Part shown: positions 24,801-36,295 of the stretch, piece after piece
Position numbering within the stretch: the stretch's first letter is position 1
Layout of the letters: every line of letters starts with the position of its first letter
DNA from: Abelmoschus esculentus
Taxonomy: Eukaryota > Streptophyta > Magnoliopsida > Malvales > Malvaceae
NCBI GenBank assembly: GCA_035048815.1
Contig: JAUCBN010000005.1
Location: forward strand, 17,882,517-17,946,516
DNA length: 64,000 bases
Reading direction: 5' to 3'
Notes under the pieces: model-generated
Told to the model about the DNA's origin: nothing
Database searches by the model: none
What the model saw: the letters and a program-made list of their open reading frames with translations, nothing else
Made by a program: the position numbers and the translations under genes

Positions 24801-26280
24801 GACCTAAAGATTATCATTTTTGGTAAAAAAAAGAAAAAAAGAAATAAAGAAAAAAGGAAAAAGAAAAAGAATATTAGATGTGCACAGATCATAAATACAT
24901 AGATACATTTACACCGGTCATCACTCCAGGTCATACTAGTTTTCAAAGACCATTTTGATCATTCAGGGACATCCAAATTAAATGAGATTGTCTTCAGATC
25001 ACACTTCCGCCCAAAGGTTAACCTTGCTTCAAGAAACGTCGAACTTCGAAGTGCCTGATCGACACCTAAATAAGGGAAGGATGGGACAGGATGAGAGAGT
25101 AAGATAATGAGAGCCATATATGAGGTAGTCTCTAGGAAAGGTATTATTTCTTTGAAAAGCCCGAGAGTCTAGAAGAGACTATACATTTGTATATATTCCC
25201 GCGATAGTCATGGATCTTCTGAATATGCTCTTCATTAGAGTTGAATTTTGCTAGATTGGGGAAAATATGTCATTTCATTTGACATTTATAGGGGGAAACT
25301 TTTTTTAAATTATTTTGCAACATAATGTGAAATCACACACATTTTTTAAATCTTTCTTGCATTTAAAATACATGTAAATAAAAATCTTTCTTAAGAATTA
25401 AAGAAAATTGAGAGTTAACCTTTATTGAAGTACCTCGACGAGTACAGAAATGAAGTCAGGTTAAGAAGATGTTTGAGAAACCTTCATACCGATCCAGACA
25501 AGAATACAAAGAATATGAGCGGGGCCTCATTGTTCGTAAAATGACAGAATTTGGGCTCATATCAGAAATGACTAGAGATGTCATCAAGACTGACAAAGTT
25601 TGGTTAATAAAGTTTACTAGGTCAACTGAATGAGAACCGAAGCCTCAAATTTTTGAAATAGATTTAACAGAAGCTCATGCATCATTGCATACCTATATAT
25701 AGATTACATTTGTACATCCCAAACATACATCATGCCCGCATGCATAATGAAAATGCTCATACATCATTCTTTTTATAAACAATCGTCTTACAGGAAAAGA
25801 CAGATAATGGTCGAGAAAGATGACCCCAACAAGGACTTTGCACATCTTTGCACCTTCCGCAAAACACTCATTTGAATACCACCTTCAAACATAAAGAAGG
25901 AAAAAAGGAAAATTTGGCCAAAGAGGTTAACATTTTAGACTTTCAGACCGTCACATTTGATGGACCTTTTGATGACCAGATGGATAGAATCGAGTCATCA
26001 TCCCAAAGAGAAAGAAGAAGAAAAAGAGAAGAAGAAGATTAGAAAAGAGAAAATATCTTAAGACGAAATTTGGCAGACAGTGAGTGTGTCACCAAAAACA
26101 AAGAGAATCTAAGTCTAGACGATTATAAAGATCGAAACACTGGGCAATCTAGAGACCTATGTGTCTTCAGAAAAATGTTTAGCAGCCTTCCTGGCGTGAG
26201 TCCCGAAGAAAAAAAAATTTTGTCAGTCTCTATAGACGTGAGTCCTGATTCAGAGAAAACATTGTCATCCATTTGGCATG
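21885..26280 (+). other. Non-coding interior of LARD element
   Basis: No intact ORF is seen. Two imperfect copies of a GATATCGTTC..CGTATGGGC segment lie near 22079-22100 and 22149-22170. Purine-rich tracts occur at about 24393-24425 and 24825-24870. Confidence 0.6.
23599..23784 (+). pseudogene. Gag-like remnant in LARD element
   Basis: A 61-codon open stretch contains a TNFSDMIEDAVKRGKI-like motif, as in Gag of plant Tat/Ogre-type gypsy elements (pattern FxxxxxxxxxIexxIkxGkI). Nothing recognisable continues on either side. It supports descent from a coding gypsy element. Confidence 0.5.
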
Positions 26281-26289
26281 ATCCCCGAA

Positions 26290-26960
26290 AGACTTAGAGA
26301 TGAAGGTTCCAAACAGAAGGTACCAACATGTTCGATGTCCAACAGAAAGAGAATGTTCAACAATTCTATACAGAAAGAACTTGCACACATTGAACACAAA
26401 AATTCGAAGCTCTATACATAAAGAGATACTAATGGAAAAGTTCATCCACGACACGACGGTTTCATATAGGAGAAATCGACATCACCGAAGTGGGGAGTTC
26501 TACATAAGAGGGACCTTCATTTTTGTTTTCGTCTTTGAGATTGAAGCTTCATATAGGAGAGGCACGCAACTTGAGACTTCAGAGTGAAATATTTCATATA
26601 GGAGAAACCCTAAATCCGGATCCAGAAATAAGAGTTCTATATAGGAAGAACCTTATTTTGCAAGATCTATGATGACACAAGAGGTTTTATATAAGAGAAA
26701 CCGACAATGTAGAAGACATAGAGTCTTATACAGGAAGGACCCCCTATCTTCTTCATAGTCTGAGTGAAAAGCTCCATACATGAGGGGCATATAACTCAAG
26801 ACTTCAGGGTGAAGGTTTTATACAGGAGAAACCAGAACTCAGGATCTAGAAATGAAAGCTCTATATAGGAAGTGCTTTTGTTTTGCAAGATCTGCTCAAA
26901 GCGATTGGTCATATATAGGAGTGACCTACAGTTTCAAAAACAGAAGGCAAGTAAGTTCGA
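26290..26960 (+). repeat. Degenerate tandem repeat, TATATAGGAGAAACC type
   Basis: At least ten spaced copies of a TTYTATATAGGAGAAACC-like core occur between about 26460 and 26930. They alternate 'agaaacc' and 'aggaccttc' endings, with a super-period near 90-110 bp. It lies just before the 3' LTR. Confidence 0.7.
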
Positions 26961-27128
26961 TACATAAGGAACTTATGAGCCTGAAGACTCGATCAAGAAA
27001 GGTGGAGAGTTTCAGAAAACACGCCATTCCAAGACCACTAACAGAGAAGTCGGTTAAAAATGAATGCCTTTTTATCTTTGCTTTGTTCTCGTTTCACAAG
27101 AATAAGAGAACAAGCAAAGAGGGACAAC

Positions 27129-28206
27129 TGTAATCACTCATTTTTTTATCAAAATTTTAATATTTTAGTGTTATTTTAATAATATTATTAATAATATAAA
27201 AAGCAAAAAAAAAGGAAATTAAAATTGCATGGACCACAAGGGTCCAGGTCCCTTGCATTCCCCACCCCCATGTCTCCCATGCCTATAAATAGGCAGTGGG
27301 GGCTGCCCATTTCAGACACCAAGAAGCAAGGAGCCAGTGAAGGCTTGGCCGAATAAGAGAGCAGTGCTCTCGGCTAAGCCAAGGACATGGGGAAAACCCT
27401 TGGTCTTACCCGGTTCAATCAGGTCTTTTTTTAGGATTCGATTTAGTTAAAATTTTAGAGGGGTCATAGTAGATCTCGGTATGGAGTTCATCGGGGTTAG
27501 CCGTTCGAATGTTTAGGTATAATTTCTATTTCTTTGTATTTTGAATATTTTAATGAATGTAGTTATATTTTTTTTGGTATTTAGATTTTTAATTTATGTT
27601 TTAGATTAATATTTATATATACTTTAATTTATGTTTATTTTAAATTATGTTTTAGATTAGAATTTTATTTGCTAGATTAGTATTTATTTATGTATTTATT
27701 TTATGTGATGTATTTAATTTATTAGTTATGTTTAGGAATGCATAACGGAATATTATTTTGTTAATGTGGGACCTTAAATTCGGTCGTAAGCGAGACCAAC
27801 TCCAGTGTAGTTGTAGTGGTTCGGACGCTTACCTTCGTGTTTAGGTGTTTTAAAATAAATGTGCACACTCAATTAAAAATTAATTCGATCGTCAAATTAC
27901 CTCGGAAAATTTAATATTAACGAAGCGGTAATTAAATAAAGTACCAATTTTTGGGCGGTGTGGGCGTGCTAATCCTTCTCCATCTGTAATGACTCCCGAA
28001 CCCTAATTTTAAAAATCTCTGGTTTTATGGTGTCCGGTCTACCAAAACGGCCGGTGGCGCCTCTAAATCTTTCAAAAATTAATTTTAAACCGAAAACCAC
28101 ACGTGGAAGACATTAATTTCAAAACCACACAAAATATGTTTCTTTCACGTCGAAAAATAATATTTTTAGCGAATAAACTTATTTGTGGATTTTTTAGATC
28201 GCTACA
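27129..28206 (+). repeat. 3' LTR of LARD element
   Basis: Length 1078 bp. It is preceded by the purine-rich AAGCAAAGAGGGACAAC (about 27112-27128), the likely plus-strand primer. The same TATA box lies at about 27281-27292. Confidence 0.9.
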
Positions 28207-28211
28207 CAAAT

Positions 28212-28892
28212 GATATTTTTAATATAATTTTGATTAAGTATATTTGAATTCTGTAATTTAGATTCTTAGTTATGTTTGAATTGTTTTAAATCATAAAATT
28301 TATAAAAAAATTATAAAATTGTCTCAAATATCTAACAGTTTTACTTGTGAATACTTGATTAGCGGATGCTTAGTTTTCACGACACAAGACACAAGTTGGC
28401 TTTTTACTACCCAAATTTTTGTGTACCCGAAAAATGGTACTTGAAAATATTGGTATTTGATTATTAACACTCCTAATTATCGTATTATGTAGTTAAATTC
28501 GTATTATAGATAAAATTTAAATTTAAAATCATCATATTCAATTTAATTTCGAACCAACATTAGATCAAATTCGATCGAGTTTAGGTTATCATCTTTGATC
28601 ACGAACCAGTTTAAACTCAAATTGATTTTAATTAAATTTTCATATCGGTCGAATTTTTAGATTAATCTCCTAAATGCAAATAACAAAATGATTGAACCGA
28701 TGTCTGAGAAGACGATGGCGTCTATAAAGGCGGCGTGGACTGTCTATCTTTTCTCACCAAATGTGGTTGAGCGGAAGGGAGCCATTGAGAAACACGAGTC
28801 ACCTGTTTGGTGTGTACCATTCTTGCTTAGTTGAAGGATGAAGACGATAAAAAGAAATTATGTTTAAGGTTTTGGGACAAGAGGATAGTATA
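28212..28892. other. Intergenic DNA with one small GC-richer ORF
   Basis: Mostly AT-rich. An ATG at 28700 opens 44 codons to a TGA at 28832-28834 in a locally GC-richer patch. The product was not recognised and it may be a gene fragment. Confidence 0.4.
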
Positions 28893-28900
28893 TCTGTGGG

Positions 28901-29446
28901 TAGGGGTGAGTAAAACTCGATTCGATTCAAAAAACCGAATAACTCAACTCAATTCAAGGCGAAAATATTCAACTTGTTTTGATCCGACTCAAAATTTTTT
29001 AGACTCGACTCGAAAAAATTTTAAATAAAATTTGAGTTGTAAATGGAATTTGAATAACTAGAATAACTCAAAATTTTTAGTAATTAAATGATTAATTTTT
29101 AAGTTTGAGACGAGTCTATCAAATTTTTATGATATATATATACATTGATATATATAAAAATATAAAGAAATATTGCTACATATAAAAATATATATATACA
29201 CATATCTTATATGATTAGAAAAAATCGTTTAAATAAGAATTAAATCATACTATAATATGATAAATAATTACAATTAAATATTTATAGAAACTCGAAAACT
29301 CGACTCGATTCAACTTGAATTTACTAAAATCGACTCTAACTGAAAAAATTTTAAATAAAGTTTGAGTTGTAAAATATAACTCGTCAACTCGAATAATTTA
29401 AAATTTTTAAACTCGATTCGATTTGACTCGATCGAATTCACCCCTA
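28901..29446. mobile_element. hAT-type MITE, copy 1
   Basis: Ends are TAGGGGTGAGTAAAACTCG.. and ..GAATTCACCCCTA, with long inverted arms rich in ACTCGATTCGA. Flanks TCTGTGGG (28893-28900) and TCTGTGTT (29447-29454) agree at 6 of 8 bases, consistent with an 8-bp hAT target duplication. No ORF inside. Confidence 0.75.
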
Positions 29447-29452
29447 TCTGTG

Positions 29453-29476
29453 TTTTTTTTTTTTTGGGGGGGGGGG
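29453..29476 (+). repeat. Homopolymer pair, poly(T) then poly(G)
   Basis: About 13 T followed by about 11 G directly beside the MITE end. Such a run is prone to slippage and assembly error. Confidence 0.8.
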
Positions 29477-29648
29477 AATCCTCTCTTTTATGTTGTTTGA
29501 GGGAAACGAATGATTGATGGAGACAAGGAAGGTGAGAAGTTTGTGTGTTAAGAATTAAAATAAAGATGAAAAGGTGAAGGGTTTTCTAAGGGAAAGGTAG
29601 CATTAAGGGGTTAATAGGAGAAATTGTATTACGGTTAAGTTTTATTAT

Positions 29649-30385
29649 ATCTATGGATCAATTAGGGGTGGATAAGATTGGGTACTCGGTCAGTTTGAAT
29701 AAAATTGGACCCGGTCCCGATAATTATCGGTTCCTGAAAATTAGAACTAATCTGGATCTCGGTCACACCGGGTTCTAAATTTTAAGAATCGGTCCCGTTA
29801 CTAGTGGGTACCAGTTCCAATACCGGGTACCCGGTCAATTAGTTTATTCTTAAAAAAATTGAGTAATTGAAGAAAAAAATTCAACCACCAATAATAATAT
29901 TAAATAGTAAAATTAGAATATTGCAGTCTTGAAAATTAAAGTTTTAAAATTAGTCATACTTAGAATATTCATACATAAAAGAGAAAGTTTGATAAAAAAT
30001 AAACAAAAGAAAAACAATACCGGATATTTGATATTGGTCCCGGACCGAGTACCGGGTCCAAAAAATCAAGATCCAATCCCGGGACCTAAATTTTGGATTC
30101 AGTACTGGTCCTACCGGAACCAATACCAAATAAAAATCTACCGGGTCTTATCAGGTCCGGGACCGAGACCAGGACCGGATAATCGAGTTTTTGCCCACCC
30201 TAGGATCAACCACTAAAAGTTACACATCTTATCAGTTTTTTCATGTCATATATTTTTCTAAGTGAATCTCAACTAAAAAAATTATTTTTAAAATTAATTA
30301 ACAGTAAATATAAGTGAAGGTTCACTTAAAAAAATATGACATGAAAAAAATGATAAGATTGATAACTTTTAGTGGTTGATCCCAT
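29649..30385. mobile_element. Small inverted-repeat element split by hAT MITE
   Basis: Removing the MITE at 29663-30202 joins CTATGGATCA to the GGATCAACCACTAAAAGTTA arm. That arm returns inverted at 30363-30383 (TAACTTTTAGTGGTTGATCC). Inner arms extend through TTTTTTCATGTCATAT. The original element was about 190-200 bp. Confidence 0.65.
29663..30202. mobile_element. hAT-type MITE, copy 2 (different subfamily)
   Basis: Ends are TAGGGGTGGATAAGATTGGG.. and ..TTTTTGCCCACCCTA. Flanks GGATCAAT (29655-29662) and GGATCAAC (30203-30210) agree at 7 of 8 bases. The interior is rich in GGTCCCGG/CCGGGACC. Confidence 0.8.
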
Positions 30386-30995
30386 AGATGACGTGGTAAA
30401 ACATACCCATGATATAATTTCACATTAATAAGAATGTGGAAAAGTGGTGAGGTTTATGGCCCGTGTGTAAGAGGGGATTAACTCGACCCGAAGAATTTAA
30501 CCTAAAAGTTTATCCAAACCTGAATTAATTTGATAATTAATTAATTTAGAACTGAATCTAATATTTAATTTATTTCAAAATTGATTAAACCCTAACCTGA
30601 ATCGAATATGATTCAGAATTAATCCGATATTAATCTGAACCCTGATAAACCGAAACCCAACCCAATTTGAATTAAACCATTTACTTGATCCAACGTAACT
30701 CTAGATATTTTTATATCCCTTTACATTAAGCATAAATATATTTTTTAATGATTTTATTATTAATATATAATTTGTTTAGGAAAAAAATGGAACATGAATT
30801 AAGCAAATCTCTTAATTTGATACATATTTTTTTTTCTTAAGTTTGGTATTTCACCGGGTATCTTCTTTTAGATTGGCATTAGAATAATTTTTGAACCCAA
30901 GTTGATATCAAAACTTTAATTTCACCTATTATTTTAGTATTTTTATTAATAGTTTAAGTTCTCAAAACTTTTACATTCCATCTATTTGGTCATAA
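30386..30995. other. AT-rich intergenic DNA
   Basis: Contains many dispersed AACCTGAAT/AATTTGA words. No gene is seen. Confidence 0.5.
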
Positions 30996-31004
30996 TTTAA
31001 AAAA

Positions 31005-31830
31005 GGCATAAAGATAATTTTAACCCTTAACGTTTATAGTTTTTATCGTTTTGGCCCTTATTCTTTTTTGGGGATAAATTTAGCCCTTAACCTATATCTT
31101 TTTGACAAATAGCTTATTTTTTAACTAGCTTGATGATTGGACCATTAAAAATTTAACGATGATATATATATGGAATATAATTTTAAATGACATGGAATAT
31201 AACCTATCAAATACATATATATATATATGGAATATAATTTTATTCTAATATAAAATATAAAACAATTAAAATTCAAATAAAATATTAAAAATTAATTAAT
31301 TCTAAAATAAAAGATTATTGAACATTCTTAACCCTAACTACGATAAAATTAAAATCTTATTCGAATTGTGTTTATATTTTTTATTATATTTTTATATTTA
31401 TTATATTTTTTATATTCGAATTGTGTTTATATTTTTTTATTATATTTATTCTAAAATAAAAATATAAACACAATTCGGATAAGATTTTGATTTTATCGTA
31501 GTTAGAGTTAATGTTTAATAATCTTTTATTTTAGAATTAATTAATTTTTAATATTTTATTTGAATTTTAATTATTTATATTTTATATTAAAATAAAATTA
31601 TATTTCATATATATATATATATGTATTTGATAGGTTGCATTCTATGTCATTTAAAATTATATTCCATATATATCATCGTTAAATTTTTAACGGTCCAGTC
31701 ATCAAACTAGTTAAAAAATAAGCTATTTGTCAAAAAGATATAGGTTAAGGGCTAAATTTATCCCAAAAAAAGAATAAGGACCAAAACGACAAAAACTATA
31801 AACGTTGAGGATTAAAATTATCTTTATGCC
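31005..31830. mobile_element. Fold-back element with 9-bp target duplication (Mutator-like)
   Basis: Begins GGCATAAAGATAATTTTAA and ends in its inverse. Nearly the whole element is two arms of about 390 bp that can pair. It is flanked by an exact 9-bp repeat, TTTAAAAAA (30996-31004 and 31831-31839), the length typical of Mutator-like elements. No ORF inside. Confidence 0.85.
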
Positions 31831-31839
31831 TTTAAAAAA

Positions 31840-32520
31840 TTCAACGAACTAATTTTTATTATACCACAAAAGTAATATAACCTTTATAGAAAAATAAGAA
31901 TAAATTTATTGGTTTCTTAAAATATAAAAGATAAAATTTATTGAATTATTTTAAATTGAGATTAAATTAAAAGAATATATAAGTTATTATTTCAACTTAA
32001 GAGAAGAAGTCAATTTCAAATACCAACATGGTAACAAAAATTCTTTATATACCGTTTTCAGAAAGTATCTAGCTAAAGTATCAATTTATATTTAAGCAAT
32101 TATATAAATAATTATAAAATATTATTTATGTTTATTTATATCTAAAAATTATAAACTTAAAATTAATATAAGTTAACAATTGAATAAAAAATGTACTATC
32201 AACATGTTATACCAAAATATTATTAACAACTTTAATTCAATATTTATTAATATATATCAAAAAAATCTTACAAAATGTTACGATTAATTCGAGTAGAAAT
32301 TATTATGCCCTAATTATGTCTCTTTCTATGTCTCATACTAAAAAATCCTTAATAATAAATTTTTAATCCCTAATCTTAATTTTTCACACCCTAAACTCTA
32401 TGCCCAAAAAAATCACATTACCCTCAATTCCCTAAACCCTAACCACAAACTCTAACCTTAAACCTAAATCCTAACCACAAACTCTATACTTAAACCTAAA
32501 CCCTAACTCCACGATTTTAA
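31840..32520. repeat. AT-rich DNA ending in CCCTAAA-like stretch
   Basis: No gene is seen. From about 32380 to 32515 there are many degenerate CCCTAAACC/AACCCTAA words. Similar stretches occur at 34380-34500, 50040-50160 and inverted at 62540-62640. Confidence 0.6.
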
Positions 32521-32599
32521 AATGGGGCCATCATTGGTTCTAGCAGAATGTGCACGCACTATTCCCAAAGTGTCATTAGCGGAGATCGTTGAAAATCAT

Positions 32600-32890
32600 A
32601 TTTTCTATGTGGTTTTTTCTTTTTGCATTAGATCAAGGATGGTTGAAGGTTGTTATTGAAGGAGAACCAGTTACAATCGAAAATCCTAGATAGATCAGTA
32701 TTGACGCGAGCATGATTGAGGCAAGGGATCTTCTTCAACGGTATTATCATCTATATTTTGCCTTTATTCATCGTTTAGCTAATAGAGCAACCCATACTTT
32801 AGTGCACTGCGCATTTAGTCATTAACAATGTAATTTTTTCTATTATGAATGTCCAAGTTGTATTGAACAAATTGTAATTGATGATGTTAT
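32600..32890 (+). pseudogene. LINE RNase H fragment
   Basis: One + frame, broken by a TAG near 32690, encodes a WLKVVIEG..IEARDLL..FAFIHRLANRATHTLV segment. This is the C-terminal half of the RNase H domain of plant LINEs. It is an isolated relic. Confidence 0.7.
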
Positions 32891-33289
32891 TAATGGATAA
32901 CTGTAGCGGGTACTCTTTTTTTCTTTAGGAGTTGACATTAGATTTTCTAGTGTTAACTATAGGAGTTTTGAACAAGATCTAAATTTTTTAAAAAATAAAA
33001 TAATATTATTAATAAGGTATAATAAAAGGACAAACAATTTACATCTCATCAATTCAAAGATTCGGAACATGAAGATTTGAAGTCGAGCATCCCAAACATA
33101 AATTACTAAGTACATTCTTTTCCATACATTCCACAACTCTAGCTAGTTCCATTTTAATTTCTTCATTGATAACAAGGAATTAGAAAATCGCAGCACCCCA
33201 TTTTTGTAGAAGAAACGAGAAATACATTTGATTAAGAATTATGCAATATATACGTGTATTTAAAGAAAACCAAAAGTTCTGTTTTTTTA
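32891..33289. other. 3' flank of the gene at 33290-33811
   Basis: AT-rich, probably containing the 3'UTR of the minus-strand gene to its right. No other feature is seen. Confidence 0.5.
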
Positions 33290-33811
33290 CTATTGGAGAG
33301 GTTCAAATCTGTGTATGTATCCTTCATTTTCAGAGGGGCTTCTCCAAAATCCATTGCCATAGAACTTTTGCCACATTTCATTTTCCAGTTCCACCACAAT
33401 TTTGTCTGTTTCTTCTGAACAATTGGTGTCTTGGAAATAATCATCCGGACAAAGTGAGTCTGGATCATTAACTCGAAAATGAGCACCTTGGTTCTTTAGA
33501 TCAAACAGTACCCCTTTCTTCTGCAACTTCCGCAGCCGCTTCTGTCGGATAGCCTTGCGACACAATCCCGCAGGAACCTTGAATACTGCTAAAACTACCA
33601 GGTTGGCCACCCCACATGGGAAACAGCAGCAAACCGCAGCAACATCGGCAGTCGTACCCCCACAAACCTCCCCAAACTTGGAATTGGTCTTCCTCCGAGG
33701 GGTGATGCTGTTGTCGACACTTCCATCGCCGCTGCTGGAACGATTGTGGTTCGCCAGCAGTTGCCGCTGTTGAAGTGTGTTTGGATTCTTAAAGACCGTC
33801 GAGCTAGACAT
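33290..33811 (-). CDS. Plant-specific Cys-rich protein of unknown function
   Basis: Single exon, 173 aa. The frame stays open two codons further upstream but only from TTG, so the ATG at 33811-33809 is the start. Residues 1-45 are Ser/Thr/Asn-rich and likely disordered. The core at 47-95 has a VCGGTTADVAAVCCCFPCG segment with six cysteines. It runs into a short hydrophobic stretch (NLVVLAVFKVPAG) and a basic patch (RKAIRQKRLRK). A conserved-looking ELENEMWQKFYGNGFWRSPS block lies at 141-160. I recognise this layout from small uncharacterised plant proteins, some annotated as elicitor- or stress-responsive. The Cys-rich plus hydrophobic patch could be a lipid-modified membrane anchor, but that is speculation. 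No lesions are seen. Confidence 0.85.
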   Translation of the reverse strand: MSSSTVFKNPNTLQQRQLLANHNRSSSGDGSVDNSITPRRKTNSKFGEVCGGTTADVAAVCCCFPCGVANLVVLAVFKVPAGLCRKAIRQKRLRKLQKKGVLFDLKNQGAHFRVNDPDSLCPDDYFQDTNCSEETDKIVVELENEMWQKFYGNGFWRSPSENEGYIHRFEPLQ

Positions 33812-34290
33812 TGTCAAAAGGTTGAGACAGAATTATTTCGATCTTGATTTATTCTAATGGACCTCTCCTGATAAATGTATGATTTTCTTTTTATGTTGAT
33901 GAACAAAAGATATTCTCCTACAAGATCCTGAACAACGAAAATGACAGATCCAACTTTCAACTTCTTTTGTCAAATTCGTTGTTCAAGGATGTTGTTTAGA
34001 AGAACACAACTGTCATAGGAGAGAGACCGAGGCTCGTACGTAAACCAGGGCTTTAATGTTTTGTCTGGTTTTCGTCGATGGCGACGTAACCCTGGTAAAG
34101 CACGGCAAATTACACAAGGAAGCTTTGCGGAAGATATAGAATGAAGAAAGGGCAGATTTTTTATTAAGTTAGCTAATTTTCCGGGTTTCATCTAATTTTC
34201 TTTTTCTTTTTTAGTTCTTTTGACGGGCTCCTCCTATCTTTAAGGTCTCTATAAATAGTTATAGAGATTAGTATTATTTTAACTAACATT
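33812..34290 (-). promoter_or_regulatory. 5' flank of the unknown Cys-rich gene, with long uORF
   Basis: An ATG-initiated 73-codon frame (34191 down to 33970) ends about 160 nt before the main start and would be a uORF if the transcript starts upstream of it. A TATA-like CTATTTATAG lies near 34247-34256. The transcription start is not determined. Confidence 0.35.
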
Positions 34291-34299
34291 AGTATCATA

Positions 34300-34560
34300 T
34301 TTAGAGAAAAATCGTTTGCCTCTTTCTATGCCTCATTTTATGTTTCTTTTGGAAATTTATTACAAAATAGAATTTTAAACTCTAATACTTATTTTCTAGT
34401 ATATTTTAAACTTTAAACTCTATACCCAAAAAATACATCATACCCCTAATTTCCTAAACCCTAACTAAAACCTCTAAACTAAAACCCTAAACCCTCTAAT
34501 TTGAAGTGGAGGCATAAATAAAGGCATGGGGAGGTAGACGATTTGCATCCTCATTTTTTG
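34300..34560. repeat. MITE-like copy with CCCTAAA-like core
   Basis: Ends AAAATCGTTTGCCTCTTTCTATGCC (left) and the inverse of AAATCGTCTACCTCCCCATGCC (right) are related in inverted orientation. The middle has AAACCCTAAACCC words. Same family as 32310-32620 and 62475-62740. Ends are approximate. Confidence 0.5.
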
Positions 34561-34642
34561 AAGGGCGTACCTTTTAACTAGGAAAATGAAATTGATATTT
34601 TATTTTTTAATAGTAAAAATTAGGATATATTATGTAAATTAT

Positions 34643-36286
34643 GGATAAATCTACAACGTGCGTCGAATATTACTGAATACCACTAACAATGAACATTGCT
34701 GAACACCAATAAACTAATTAATAAGTATTAAAAATTTTAAGGACTCAATATATAATTAATAAATATTTAAAATAAAATTTCAATTAAATTATTTTCTATA
34801 AGGAAAACTACACAAATGGTCATTCAATTATCACTCATTTTTTGGGTTGGTCACCAAACTAATTTTTTCATTAAAATCATTGTTAACATTTTATTTTATT
34901 ATTATTTTGGTCATCAACTGTTAAATATTTAACAAAAATTATGACATGATATGGTTTAATAATAATTTTAGTCCCTAAAATTATTTTATTATATCAGATT
35001 AATTCTAATAGAATATAACTCATCGAATATTTGAATTAAACCCCAATTCTTTTTCTTTTTTCTCTTATAATATTACTTTAAAAAATTAATTTGTCAATTC
35101 TCTTTATTTCTCTTGGATCTTTAAGCAATTTATTAAATTTTAGATTATATAAAATCAATTTAATTTTATGATTTATTCTTTTAAAATTTAATTTAGTTTC
35201 TTTAACTTTTCCCATACTATTAGTATATATATTTTCTATCATTTTTTATGTTTATCGGATCTATAAAAAAAATTGATTTATCAATTCACATAAAAATTTA
35301 TATAGATCAATAGTCATAAAATCTTTAACATGTAAATATAGATCAATTCGACGCATGTCGTAAAGTTTTTCTTGGGATTTAAATAAAATTTGGTTTCACT
35401 TAAATTTTCATTGAACAACCCAACTTTTTGATCTTCATATGGATACTCCTACAACTTCACACAAATTTAGCATCAGTGACTTTTCAGATGTTGAAACACA
35501 ACCTTCTTTGGACTTAAAAAGAAATTATTCGACAAAAACATCATCCCGATTCGAAGAAAAAGAAACTATTCTTTTAACATAGATTTTAAAAGAATAAATT
35601 ATAAAATTAAAATGATTTTTTATAATCTAAAATTTAATAAGTTGTTCAAAGACACAAGAAACAAAGAAAGAGTTGACAAATTAATTTTTAAAGTAGTGTT
35701 GTAAGAGGAAGAAGAAAAATGATGAAAAATTTGGGGTTTAGTTAAAATATTTGATAAGTTATTTTTATTTGGATTAATTTGATATAATATAATAATTTGA
35801 AGGACTAAAATTATTATTAAAACATATCATATCATAGTTTCCGTTAAATATTTAACAGTTGATGATCAAAATATAATAAAATAAAATTTTAATGATGATT
35901 TTGATGAAAAAAAATAATTGGGTGACCAACACAAGAAAAAAATGATAGTTAGATGACCATCCATATTATTAAACCATGTCATATCACAATTTTTGTTAAA
36001 TATTTAACAGTCGATGACCAAAATAATAATAAAATAAAATGTTAACAATGATTTTGATGAAAAAAATTAGTTTGGTGATCAACCCTAAAAATAAGTGATA
36101 GTTAGATGACCATTTGTATAGTTTTCCTTATAGAAAATAATTTAATTAAAATTTTATTTTAAATATTTATTAATTATATATTAAGTCCTTGAAATTTTTA
36201 ATATTTATTAATTAGTTTAATGGTGTTCAACAATGTTCGTCGTTAGTGGTGTTCAGCAATATTCGACGCCCGTTGTAGAATTTTTC
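34643..36286. mobile_element. Large fold-back element, 9-bp target duplication
   Basis: Outer arms start GGATAAATCTACAACG and end in the inverse form CGTTGTAGAATTTTTC. They are flanked by an exact 9-bp repeat GTAAATTAT (34634-34642 and 36287-36295). Arms of about 600 bp pair along almost their whole length. The right arm carries a 160-bp tandem duplication (about 35810-35965 and 35970-36125). No coding sequence. Mutator-like by target size. Confidence 0.85.
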
Positions 36287-36295
36287 GTAAATTAT

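Larger units (their letters stand above)
20795..28206 (+). mobile_element. Non-autonomous LTR retrotransposon (LARD type, Tat/Ogre-like)
   Basis: Two LTRs (20795-21864 and 27129-28206) both run from TGTAATCACTC to GATCGCTACA. The element is flanked by an exact 5-bp target duplication, CAAAT (20790-20794 and 28207-28211). A primer site starting TGGCGACTCCGTTGGGG follows the 5' LTR, and a purine-rich tract precedes the 3' LTR. The 5.3-kb interior has no intact gag or pol, only a short Gag-like remnant and repeats, so it must be moved by another element. The primer-site type and Gag remnant fit the Tat/Ogre branch of Ty3/gypsy; that placement is an inference. Confidence 0.9.

Noticed and set aside
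26852..27133. 93-codon + strand frame at the LARD interior end
   Set aside because: Falls in the degenerate tandem repeat and runs into the LTR; not a gene.
29453..29476. Poly(T)/poly(G) run as a functional element
   Set aside because: Most likely slippage or sequencing artefact at the MITE border.
31005..36286. One single giant palindrome covering both fold-back elements
   Set aside because: Each has its own exact 9-bp target duplication and different arm sequence; they are independent insertions.
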